DNA of 11,248 nucleotides from Euperipatoides rowelli (lineage: Eukaryota > Onychophora > Udeonychophora > Euonychophora > Peripatopsidae): assembly GCA_003024985.2 (NCBI GenBank), contig PXIH01S0054697.1. One strand, 5' to 3'. The notes under the pieces are model-generated. The model was given only the letters and a program-made list of their open reading frames with translations, was not told the DNA's origin and ran no database searches. A program made the translations under genes and the position numbers. Positions 1-7,824 of the stretch are shown here, one piece after another; position 1 is the stretch's first letter; each line of letters begins with the position of its first letter.

Positions 1-129
1 CGATTACTTATCACTTACAAAAATGAAATAGTTGTTTCATTTCTTAGTTTTTTTATAAGTTCAAGAATCTTCATGGTTCTTTATTGTAATAAAGTTTAGT
101 AGATAGGAAATGGGGTTTCAAAAACAGGA

Positions 130-720
130 AGTGACATCATCCAAGATGGCGGCTGAATTTTTGAGTTTGAAAATTCAAGATGATTGTATATGGGGCTATG
201 CATCACATGATGATGACGCATGCTGGGATAGAGTATCACAAGATGCATGCTGGGATAGAGTATCATAAGGTGCATGATGGGATAGATGCCACTCCCACTT
301 CAAATTTTCAAAAACATCCAGGTCTTTTTTTCCAAATGCATGGTGGGAGTGATGATGTTGCATGATGGGATAGATGCTCCACCCACTCCGAAAACACATG
401 CTGGTATTTTTGAAAACACATGCGGGTCTTTTCAATATGGCTAACTAGCTGTTTCTGCATTTTTCTGGATATTGAAGCTCTATTATTCGGAATATGTTGA
501 TGCATGATGGGAGTGATAAATTCTGACCTATCTACATATTTTCAAGATGGCCAACCAGAAGTCACATCATAGGATGCGCAGAAACATGTGTGAAAAACTT
601 GAATGTTTTTTTTTGTTAATCAGAAATTTTTTGATTTTTACCAAACTGTCACACCCACCCATGACATCACAGGGTCTCAATATTTGGTATGATAATAGTA
701 GATGTTTCTGACATCATACC
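130..720. repeat. Cluster of interspersed short direct repeats
   Basis: This block is richer in G+C than its surroundings and is built from recurring short words. The word GCATGNTGGGA occurs six times (starts at 218, 245, 272, 338, 360, 502). A word of the form TTCAARATGGCYAACYAG occurs at about 430 and 540, with a shorter relative (CAAGATGGC) at 142. TGACATCA or a near match occurs at 131, 561, 661 and 709. No terminal inverted repeats or target duplications were found that would make it one transposon. It may be a degraded dispersed repeat or a locally duplicated regulatory-type stretch; the sequence does not decide. Short frames run across it on both strands, but they simply translate the repeat and show no other sign of coding. 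Confidence 0.6.
214..294. repeat. 27-bp tandem repeat, three copies
   Basis: Three head-to-tail copies are anchored on GCATGCTGGGATAGA at 218 and 245 and on its variant GCATGATGGGATAGA at 272, with spacing of exactly 27 bp. The first two copies are nearly identical across the full unit (…GGGATAGAGTATCA…). The third diverges after GATAGATG. Three further partial copies of the core lie downstream without regular spacing. Confidence 0.8.
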
Positions 721-784
721 TATTTATTTTCAATCTGATAGGTCATCATTAAGATATGCAAATCAATATGTAAAGTACTTAACT

Positions 785-1559
785 TTTTAGCCTATACCAT
801 ACATATATATTAAATAAAAATTTAACAAAATGGTGAATATTCACCCTAAGCCTCTCATAACATTAAAATGAAAAGCCCATCTAAGATATGTTCTCAAACA
901 TCAACCTTTCTCACTCTCTCTACTTTCTCTCACCATGTTCTTTTGAACATATCTCGGACAGTACTTAACATCCAATTGGGGTGTATGATCGATCTAAGGG
1001 GACTTACTAACTTATTAATACTAATTTTTTGATTTATATTTATGTGTTGTAGATTTTATAAATTTTACTATCAGGGAATGCACATTAAAATAAATATTAA
1101 AAACAATATCCTAACAAAAATGTGATATGGGGAAGATTTAGAATATTAAATTTTTTTTATTTTCAATGTAAACAAATTACATTATGTATTTATTTATGTA
1201 CAAATAGTATTAAATATAATGCTTTTACATTCAAGAAAATTGAGCAATAAAAGCCCTATTTACATTAAATTAAGTATATTAAAGCTGACATGGAACCCCT
1301 ATCATGCTTAAAATTGTGTATTTTTCTTGTAGTTTAGCATGGGGTCACACTAGTGTAGTTCACCCCACCAACATATATACCATGAGGTAGCCACAAATTA
1401 TATTATTTTTTGGCTTATGATTGTTTGCTTTTATTTTATTTAAAGCAAAATGAAAGTCTACTGTAGGGAGATATTGCCATACTGGAATTCCTGTTATCCA
1501 ATACAGTTGACTTCTATTTTGTTTTAAATAGAATAAAAAGAAATAAAGAAATATGTGCA
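785..1559. other. AT-rich stretch without a recognisable gene
   Basis: No supported coding region, RNA gene or clear repeat was found. The only structure noticed is a short palindrome at 1347-1356 (ACACTAGTGT) flanked by GGGGT (1341-1345) and CACCCC (1361-1366), plus a loose inverted pair ACCCC…CATGCTTAAA (about 1295-1312) against TTTAGCATGGGGT (about 1333-1345). A long stop-free stretch on the minus strand (about 1362-1620) has no usable ATG and is about as long as the longest run expected by chance at this base composition. Confidence 0.5.
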
Positions 1560-1950
1560 GTTTAAAGTGATTGAATAAATTATATCATAATTGACCAGGT
1601 TAACAACTATATTTATTAGGGTCAATAATTATCTACAAGTGAAACCACAGAAATGAGATAGGCTGGAGTGCTTTTAGAAAATCAATAATAAAAGAGAAAA
1701 CTTATTTTATGCCTAAAAATGAAAATTTGTGCTGAAACAGATACTCAATGCAAAGATGGTTAAAAAACTACAAATCACTCAAAGAAATATAGAGAGGTGT
1801 ATAACTGGTGTAAAAAGTATTGAAGAAATAGATCACAAAGCTTTGATATTATTGATATAGTAAAGAATTTAAAGTGGAAATGGGCAAGGAATCTAGCCAG
1901 AAGGAAAAATTATGGAAGGACTACAGAAATACTCAAATGGATTTCAAGGA
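1560..1950 (+). pseudogene. Non-LTR retrotransposon (LINE) relic, C-terminal end of the reverse transcriptase ORF
   Basis: Translating the plus strand, with changes of frame, gives the ordered landmarks that follow the catalytic core in many LINE endonuclease/reverse transcriptase proteins. First comes a segment reading VNNYIY then LGSIIIYK (1599-1636). A GWSAF segment follows (about 1660-1673). Next is an AET segment (1731-1739), then KKLQITQRNIER (1762-1797). Last is LKWKWARNLARR followed by GRTTEILKW (1869-1940). These match from memory the usual YIYLG, LGWxAF, YGAETW, KLxxTQRxMER and LKWKWAGHIARR blocks of RTE/CR1-like elements. Frame changes occur near 1617, 1730-1756 and 1845-1860, and internal stops are present, so it is dead. 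The catalytic YADD region was not found upstream. The relic runs into a run of 16 A at 1953-1968. The exact clade is uncertain. Confidence 0.75.
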
Positions 1951-1952
1951 TC

Positions 1953-1988
1953 AAAAAAAAAAAAAAAATCTCCAATATAATTGGAGAT
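1953..1988. repeat. A16 run followed by a 9-bp hairpin
   Basis: Sixteen A residues (1953-1968) abut a perfect inverted repeat, ATCTCCAAT (1968-1976) and ATTGGAGAT (1980-1988), with a 3-nt loop. It lies directly after the LINE relic. It could be a decayed tail of that element or a coincidence. Confidence 0.5.
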
Positions 1989-2199
1989 GAATTTCTGAAG
2001 ATAAAAATTTATGAAGAAATTGGGTGGGGGGGTAGATGTTCATTCATCAGTGTATAAATATATACTACTGATAATGTTGATCATTTAAATCAATAATGTT
2101 TGGACAAAGACACTTCACACCTGATCACACATTTAAATTTGTCCTTAAAACCAGTTTTACTTCCATTTAATCATTTCCAAAATTAATTATCATAAATAA

Positions 2200-2920
2200 T
2201 TATTTATTTGATACTCCTAGGCAAAGTTTACTTCAATGACAATCCATGTTAAGTATTTTTTATTTGATAATCCTAATTTACATATTATTCAGTTGACAAT
2301 CTCAGTTTAATAATTTTTCATTTAATAATTTTGGATTGAGTTATGTTCATTTGAAAACTGTAGATTTCTTTATTTGACAATGTAGTTTAGTAATCTTCAT
2401 TTGATTATCCTATGCTAAGAATTCTTCATTTTATAAGTATTTTTTTTTTCATTTATGGTTCTAATAAGCTAAGAGTTTTTCATTTGAGAATCCTAAATTA
2501 ATATTCTTCAACTGATAAAATATAATCCTAGAATAAGAATTCATTTGCTAATCTTTGGTTAAATATTCTTTATTTGATAATCCTAGGTAGGCCTATTCTT
2601 TATTTGAAAATCTAGTTTAATTAATCTTTATTTGATACTACTCTGTTAAGTATTCTTCATTTGATTATCCTAGGTAAAGTCTTCTTTATTTGATAATCCT
2701 GTTAGATATTCTTCATTTGATAATATTCTAAATTAAAATATTTTTCAGTTAATAATCCTAGGTTAAGAATTGTTTATTTGTTAATCTTGGTATAAGTATT
2801 GTTCATTTGATACTGAGAGGTAACTTTATTTGAGAATCTAGTCTAAGTATTTGTTAACTATTGTTAAAGTCTTTTATCATTAGACAATAAGTATTATTCA
2901 TTTGGTAATATTAATTAAAT
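2200..2920. repeat. Degenerate tandem array of about 29 bp, some 25 copies (left part)
   Basis: Recurring units approximate TTCATTTGATAATCCTAGGT followed by TAAGTATTC. Copy anchors (ATTTGA or a variant) lie near 2206, 2235, 2262, 2291, 2320, 2349, 2372, 2399, 2427, 2450, 2481, 2509, 2541, 2572, 2602, 2630, 2659, 2688, 2714, 2746, 2775, 2805, 2828 and 2899, so spacing is mostly 26-32 bp. Copies are well diverged, which suggests an old minisatellite that is no longer homogenised. Downstream it is interrupted by an insertion and resumes at 3488. Confidence 0.85.
2913..2920. repeat. Candidate left target-site duplication of the hAT-like element
   Basis: AATTAAAT lies immediately before the CAG terminus at 2921. 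It matches AACTAAAG at 3488-3495 in 6 of 8 positions. Eight bases is the usual hAT target duplication length. Confidence 0.5.
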
Positions 2921-3487
2921 CAGAATTTCTCAACATGAGTGGTAGTACCACCTAAGGGACATTTAATTTTTTTTTTTTTGGTGGGTGGGAGTGCTGGTTC
3001 AATTACAATGTTTAAGGATGATAGTGACATCTATTGGGCTCTAGCGCCACAGCTATATCAAAGTATAGTAAAATTAACATCTCTCTGCAACTACATACAA
3101 ACTGATTAACAAGTAGTTACAACCTAACTAAATGTTTATATATAATACTCTGCTGGAATGTTTATGTAAAAATAGTTGCTAAAGTAGCCCCTGTCATATC
3201 AAAAAAAAATTTTATATTGTATATTCAATAGAATATTGACCCATATCAAAAGTATGGTGTCTATATTCTATTGAATATACGGTATAAAATTTGGTTTCAT
3301 ACCTTCAAGTGCAAAGGAACAGTTATCTACTGTAATTGCTTACTTTGCCATCACATTGAATGAACATTTGATTAAAAAACATTCTGACAAAGTTAGGATG
3401 CTAAGGGGCGATAGGATGCGAGGGGGTTGTAAATTTAAAAAATAAATAAAAAGTGGGTGTTTGGCTGTCTAAGGTTAAGAATTATCA
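2921..3487 (+). mobile_element. Non-autonomous hAT-like transposon (567 bp) inserted in the 29-bp array
   Basis: The left end reads CAGAATTTCTCAAC and the right end reads GGTTAAGAATTATCA. These resemble the CAG…TTCTCAAC and GGTTGAGAA…CTG termini of many hAT elements; the ends match each other imperfectly (about 11 of 19). A sub-terminal GGGGCGATAGGATGCGAGGG block (3403-3422) also resembles hAT right ends. Imperfect 8-bp flanks (2913-2920 and 3488-3495) fit a target duplication. The flanks on both sides are the same tandem array, which resumes at 3488, supporting insertion into it. No transposase frame is present, so it is a non-autonomous or internally deleted copy. It contains a T13 run (2967-2979), a 13-bp palindrome (2939-2951) and a long hairpin. 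Confidence 0.6.
3195..3304. repeat. Long imperfect hairpin inside the hAT-like element
   Basis: The core arms are 3209-3236 and 3263-3290, 28 bp each with two mismatches; 18 consecutive bases around TATTCAATAGAATAT are perfect. Pairing continues inward with one bulge (GACCCATA against the complement of TATGGTGTC) and outward with mismatches (CATATCAAA against the complement of TTTCATACC). The arms reach about 50 bp with almost no loop. This is a fold-back shape, either a nested MITE-like insertion or a structural part of the host element. Confidence 0.75.
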
Positions 3488-3530
3488 AACTAAAGTCTTC
3501 ATTTTATGACAATCAATTTTTTCAATTTAT
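3488..3530. repeat. 29-bp array resumes after the insertion
   Basis: The sequence starts with the right candidate target duplication (AACTAAAG, 3488-3495) and continues TCTTCATTTTATGACAATC, a recognisable unit of the array left of 2920. Removing 2921-3495 restores a unit spacing of about 34 bp, close to the array's normal range. Confidence 0.6.
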
Positions 3531-4431
3531 CTTAAGTTTCTTTACTGTCACTACAAAATCTGCTACTCAGATTTAATTTACTTCTGAACACATTCAGACT
3601 GAGTTGTCATAAAAGCCAATGTTGAGTAAGAAACTATACTAAAAGAGTTCTTATAACTAGTTTGTTTAAGGGAACCACCTCAAAAAATAACAACAGTCAC
3701 ATGGAACTAGTTCCTTTTTTATGTGAAATATCAGACGTTCCTTTCAATGCAACAAATTATTAAAAAAAAAAAAAAAACTCATTTAAAGTATAATTATATA
3801 ATCATATAAAATCACTTATATTTCAATAATTTTATATTATAACTGAAATAACATTCCTTCACCTCCTCTTGGTAATCTCTCTCTGTTCTTTTACAATGGT
3901 TTTGTCTAAACTATAATAATTAACTTGTGATTTTAAGAGCAAATAATATTTCAATTAAAATGAAAACGTTTACTATTATTATTTGATATTTTAGTCACAT
4001 GACCTTCCAAGCTTAAGCACATATAATGAATGTATAAGAAAATAAAATGGTAGCTATATAGAGATAACGTATATACTACACTAAATGTTTTTGAAATAAT
4101 TTGAAGTTTTGCTAATGCTATACTAAAAACAAAACAAAAATAGTTTAAAATTTACCATTTTTACAATAAAATTGACCAAAACTCTTACAAAAATTAGCTA
4201 AATATTATTAAACGCAGGCACACATGTGTGATAAAATTTCTGAGAATTAAATTTTTACAGATAATTTTGTCACTGAGAAATGTCACTAGAAAAATGTGAT
4301 AGACACAACAGTTTTTTCTTGGAAATGATAAGATTTTAGTAAAATTGCTATTTATTATTATTTCAATCCCTAGTGCTCACTGTTGACTATATTCTTGTCA
4401 AACATAATTAAATTTAATAGATAGCGATGAG
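3531..4431. other. AT-rich stretch without a recognisable gene
   Basis: No gene or RNA was recognised. It holds a 16-A run (3762-3777) and a perfect 12-bp palindrome CACACATGTGTG (4219-4230). Everything else appears to be single-copy AT-rich sequence within this window. Confidence 0.5.
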
Positions 4432-4860
4432 TAGAATGCTATTACTATTGCTGCATGTTCAACAATGACGATTATATGAAAAGGAAAAGACTATGAAGAA
4501 ACAGAATGGTGCATAATATCACCTTCAACTAGAGATACTCATTAATCCTACTATTACTATTACTGCAGGTTTGACAATGATGCTTGTTGATGAAAAGGAA
4601 AAGACTATGGAGAAACTTAATGGTGCATACAATCACCTTCTACAAGAGTTACTTATTNTGCTTGTTGATGAAAAGGAAAAGACTATGGAGAAACTTAATG
4701 GTGCATACAATCACCTTCTACAAGAGTTACTTATTAATCCTGCTATTACTATTACTGCAGGTATGACAATGATGCTTGATGATGATAAAGAAAATACTAC
4801 AGAGAAACAGAATGGTGCCTACAATCATCATCTACAAGAGTTACTTATTAATCCTGCTGA
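4432..4860 (+). repeat. 114-bp tandem repeat, three copies plus a partial one
   Basis: The unit begins AATCCTGCTATTACTATTAC and ends CAAGAGTTACTTATT. The copies are: a decayed copy at about 4432-4543 (112 bp), a copy at 4544-4657 (114 bp), a copy at 4736-4849 (114 bp), then the first bases of another at 4850-4860. Between the second and third lies N 4658 and a 77-nt exact copy of the preceding sequence. The unit is a multiple of three. Each better-kept unit carries TACTGCAG followed by GT, resembling a splice acceptor and donor back to back, though with a weak pyrimidine tract. Confidence 0.85.
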
Positions 4861-4888
4861 TATCAAAATTGGTTTGCAAAAGAATTGA
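4571..4888 (+). CDS. Repeat-encoded open frame, hypothetical and possibly not coding
   Basis: Reading through the 114-bp repeat gives a frame ending in TGA at 4886-4888. The unit encodes 38 residues containing AYNHLLQELLINPAITITAG preceded by an acidic and lysine-rich part (DEKEKTMEKLNG). I do not recognise the family. In favour of coding: unit length is a whole number of codons and two copies stay open. Against: the first copy (4432-4543) is frameshifted with stops; most differences between copies 4544-4657 and 4736-4849 change the residue (V/D, E/D, K/N, M/T, L/Q, L/H) and few are silent, so there is no sign of purifying selection; and the frame crosses an N and a probable assembly duplication. 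The ATG at 4571 is just the first in frame. It could be a fragment of a repetitive protein exon, but a non-coding satellite is more likely. Confidence 0.2.
   Translation: MTMMLVDEKEKTMEKLNGAYNHLLQELLIXLVDEKEKTMEKLNGAYNHLLQELLINPAITITAGMTMMLDDDKENTTEKQNGAYNHHLQELLINPADIKIGLQKN
4581..4735. repeat. Exact 77-nt duplication flanking a single N (probable assembly artefact)
   Basis: Bases 4581-4657 and 4659-4735 are identical, separated only by the ambiguous base at 4658. Deleting 4658-4735 restores the regular 114-bp period of the surrounding array. An exact copy on both sides of one N is what an unmerged contig overlap looks like. Confidence 0.75.
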
Positions 4889-5040
4889 TTTGTATGTTGT
4901 GTATATTGAGAAATCCTATCTCTTCTCTATTAATTAAATTTAAATTCAGAACAAATATTTTTTCTGAATATAATTTTCATAAATGACGACTATGGCCCAT
5001 ATAGTTTTAAACTTGAGTTTGCATNCTGTCATGTTTAGTG

Positions 5041-5070
5041 AATCACATGATCTTAGCATCATGTGTGATT
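5041..5070. repeat. Short inverted repeat
   Basis: AATCACATGAT (5041-5051) pairs with ATCATGTGTGATT (5058-5070), with a 2-nt bulge in the right arm and a 6-nt loop. No function is evident. Confidence 0.5.
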
Positions 5071-5553
5071 GGCTGCAATTTGAGTCTTGAGAGAAAAATC
5101 TCAAAATGTAGAGCAGTAGTCTACTTTTGCAATTTATTAAATATTTATCTTCCACTTTTGTTTCCTATAGAAAGTTTATGACACATACGTCATACAATAA
5201 AAATTATCACCGTGTCAAATTTCAATAATTCTTAAGAGATATTATCTCACATGAGTGCCACCTTGTTTAACATTATAAAAAATTAATTATGTTAATTTAG
5301 TAAATATGCTTTAAAAAATCTTCTGAAAATCAAAAAACTAATTCAAGGATAGTCATTTCTTCTCTTACCCCTTATTTGTAAGTTATCTTATGAAATCTAG
5401 TATTGCCACAACATCTTGTTGTCACATGAGACAGTCCTAGTATTTTAAATGATGAAGGAAATATTAATTTCTTACTTAACAATTTATGAAGATGATTTTT
5501 TTTTAAAAAATGTTTTAAATTAAATTATATACAATTTAAAATTATCATTTGTG

Positions 5554-5577
5554 TTTCTTAAAAATGTTTTTAAGAAA
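5554..5577. repeat. Perfect 24-bp palindrome
   Basis: TTTCTTAAAAA (5554-5564) is followed by TG and then its exact complement TTTTTAAGAAA (5567-5577). Low-complexity content makes chance formation plausible. Confidence 0.6.
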
Positions 5578-6284
5578 ATATTTTTGTGAAGTTTTGTCTA
5601 TAAAACCAAATGACTCCTTAGTTTTAAATGAAGTGGCAATATGCTGAATAAATCCAATAATTCCAACATTTTAAATTCTTATTTTAGATATATTTAAAAA
5701 ATTATCAAATTAAATGAAATGAGCTTTTAGAATTAATAATATTAATTGTAGACAATTGGGGAGAATTTTTATTTCATTTTTAGTTTATCTCCCATAACAA
5801 TTTTTTATTTTTTATTGCAAAGATATTAAGTTAACTATAAGGCAAAATTTAATAAATAGATAAGTCAATTTCCGTTATAATATTTTTGAAATCTTAGCAT
5901 TTTTACTTCTTGTAGATAAATTTTTATAGACTGGAAGTTAACCTCTTTTATGTGATCATTTAACATTTGTAAGTTATTTTTTTTATTCAAATATGGCTAA
6001 ATGTTTTCAATTGTGTTGATTCAAATTCAGATCTATTTAGTGATGAAAATGAAGAATTTTGTAAAAGATTTTTTTTTTTTAAATCAATAATTCAGACAAT
6101 TCTTAATGCATAACTATTCGACTTGTTATTGAAAACGAAAGAAAAAAAGTAAAAAAATAATCTTTTCCATTTACAAACTGTTATCTGCACTTAAAAGTAT
6201 AAAATAAATTCATTTTGGCCACATGAATTGTATCAAACTCAATGAGAAAATAACAGAGGTGGGACAGGTGTTCTTCAGATTAAA

Positions 6285-7402
6285 TACTGCCAGGTCTTTT
6301 ATTTTACACACTCAATCTGATAGATTTGTGTCGCCACCTCTTTTATTTTTCACACTAAATCGATACAATTTGTGGAGCCAACTCTTTTATTTTACACTCT
6401 AAATCTGATACAATTCATGTTGTATTCATGTTGCCACCACTTTTATTTTTCACACTAAAGCTAATACAATTTGTGTTGCCACCTCTTTTATTTTACACTC
6501 TAAATCTGATACAATTCATGTTGTATTCATGTTGCCACCACTTTTATTTTACACAGTAAATCTTAATACAATTTGTGTTGCCACCTCTTTTATTTTACAC
6601 TCTAAATCTGATACAATTCATGTTGTATTCGTGTTGCCACCACTTTTATTTTCACACTAAATCTAATACAATTTGTGTTGCCACCTCTTTTATTTTACAC
6701 TCTAAATCTGATACAATTCATGTTGCCACCACTTTTATTTTTCACACTAAATCTAATACAATTTGTGTTGCCACCTCTTTTATTTTACACTCTAAATCTG
6801 ATACAATTCATGTTGCATTCATGTTGTCACCACTTTTATTTTACACAGTAAATCTAATACAATTTGTGTTGCCATCTCTTTTATTTTACTTTCCAAATCT
6901 GATACAATTTGTGTTTCCACCAATTTTATTTTACACAATCTGACGCAATTTGTGTTGCCACATCTCTTATTTTGCACACTCAGACTGATACAATTTGGTT
7001 AGCCACCTTTTATTTATTTTATATACACAATCTGTTACAATTTGTGTTGCCATCTCTTTAATTTACACAACCAATCTGAAACAATCTGTGTTGCCACCTC
7101 TTTTGTTTTGCATACTCAATCTGAAGCAATTTGTGTTTTCATCTCTTTTATTTTACACACTTAATCTGTTACATTTGTGTTGCCACATAGTTTATTTTAT
7201 ACACTTAATCTGATACAATTTCTGTTGCCACCTCTTTTATTTTATATTCAATTTGTGTTGCCACCCTTTTATTTACATACTCAATCTGATACACTTTGTG
7301 TTGTGATCTCTTTTATTTGCTCACTCAATTTGATATGATTTGTGTTGTCACCTTTTCTTTTGCCCACTCAATCTGATACAATTTGTTTTGCCACTTTTTA
7401 TC
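6285..7402. repeat. 45-bp minisatellite, 25 copies, with a higher-order 45/56-bp section
   Basis: Units approximate GTTGCCACCTCTTTTATTTT followed by ACACTCTAAATCTGATACAA and TTTGT. Copy anchors (the G of GCCAC or its equivalent) lie at 6289, 6333, 6377, 6433, 6478, 6534, 6580, 6636, 6680, 6725, 6770, 6826, 6871, 6916, 6957, 7002, 7049, 7093, 7138, 7182, 7227, 7260, 7303, 7347 and 7390. Spacing is 44-46 bp for most copies. It is 56 bp where an 11-bp internal duplication (TTCATGTTGTA type) is inserted, and 33 bp once. Central copies are far more alike than the outer ones. Short open frames arise only because 45 is divisible by three. Confidence 0.95.
6377..6680. repeat. Higher-order dimers of about 101 bp within the 45-bp array
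   Basis: Here the spacing alternates 56, 45, 56, 46, 56, 44. Type A units read CCACCTCTTTTATTTTACAC and end in CAATTCATGTTGTATTCATG. Type B units read CCACCACTTTTATTTTTCAC and end in CTAATACAATTTGTG. The A-B pair is therefore the unit that was amplified last. One more A-B pair with the 11-bp insert appears at 6770-6871. Confidence 0.85.
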
Positions 7403-7412
7403 CCTGCCCCCT

Positions 7413-7434
7413 CACACACACACACACACACACA
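7413..7434. repeat. (CA)11 microsatellite
   Basis: Eleven CA dinucleotides follow a C-rich spacer at the right end of the 45-bp array and run into an A-rich tract. Confidence 0.95.
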
Positions 7435-7824
7435 TAAAAAAAACATTGAATTATAATACTTGAACTTTGGATTAGTCATGTTAGTTTAATATATCTAAAA
7501 AAACATATAAACTGAGGTCATTTTAATGAAGTTTATTTTTAATTGAACAAAATGTTGCCCAAAAGCTACTGTAATTAATTTGTATACAATAATAGGATGT
7601 TTGTAAACAAACAAAAACAAAATGGTCCATTTTTTTAAAAATCTATTATTAGACGATTTTTAAAGAGTTGAGAAAAAAACAGAATGCATTTTTTTTGTTA
7701 TGACTGTGCAAGGTGAATAAATATATGCAATGTGAAATAGTTAGTATATCTTTGCAGATAGAACTAAATTAGTGCAGACAGATTTCTGATCTTACCCTCT
7801 TAACAAATTTAACTATTATATATA
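7435..7824. other. AT-rich stretch without a recognisable gene
   Basis: Nothing supportable was seen on either strand beyond A and T runs. Confidence 0.45.

Larger units (their letters stand above)
4889..6260. other. Very AT-rich stretch without a recognisable gene
   Basis: No gene or RNA was supported. It contains N 5025, an inverted repeat at 5041-5070 and a perfect palindrome at 5554-5577. A short plus-strand frame near 6015-6060 encodes an acidic peptide (DSNSDLFSDENEEF) but has no start or convincing splice sites. The rest looks like ordinary AT-rich intergenic or intronic DNA. Confidence 0.5.

Noticed and set aside
180-505. Overlapping open frames on both strands (180-365 plus; 196-435 and 308-505 minus)
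   Set aside because: They translate the 27-bp repeat and its relatives; histidine- and methionine-rich repetitive peptides on both strands are a product of the DNA repeat.
1362-1620. Long stop-free minus-strand stretch of about 85 codons
   Set aside because: At about 72% A+T one such run is expected somewhere in 11 kb by a rough estimate. It has no upstream ATG, and its right end overlaps the plus-strand LINE relic.
2921-3487. Transposase gene within the hAT-like element
   Set aside because: No frame of useful length on either strand; at 567 bp the element is far too short for a transposase.
4946-5155. Minus-strand 69-codon frame
   Set aside because: It crosses N 5025, its composition is typical of AT-rich noise and I recognise no domain.
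6000-6100. Acidic peptide frame containing DSNSDLFSDENEEF
   Set aside because: Short, no start codon, runs into a poly-F tract from a T run, and no credible splice signals.
6575-7213. Plus-strand frames of 122 and 72 codons inside the 45-bp array
   Set aside because: They exist only because 45 is divisible by three and the unit lacks a stop in one frame; 56-, 46- and 41-bp spacings shift the frame, so no protein is being maintained.
6285-7402. CRISPR-like array (regular repeats)
   Set aside because: The repeats are contiguous with no unique spacers, and the context is eukaryotic.
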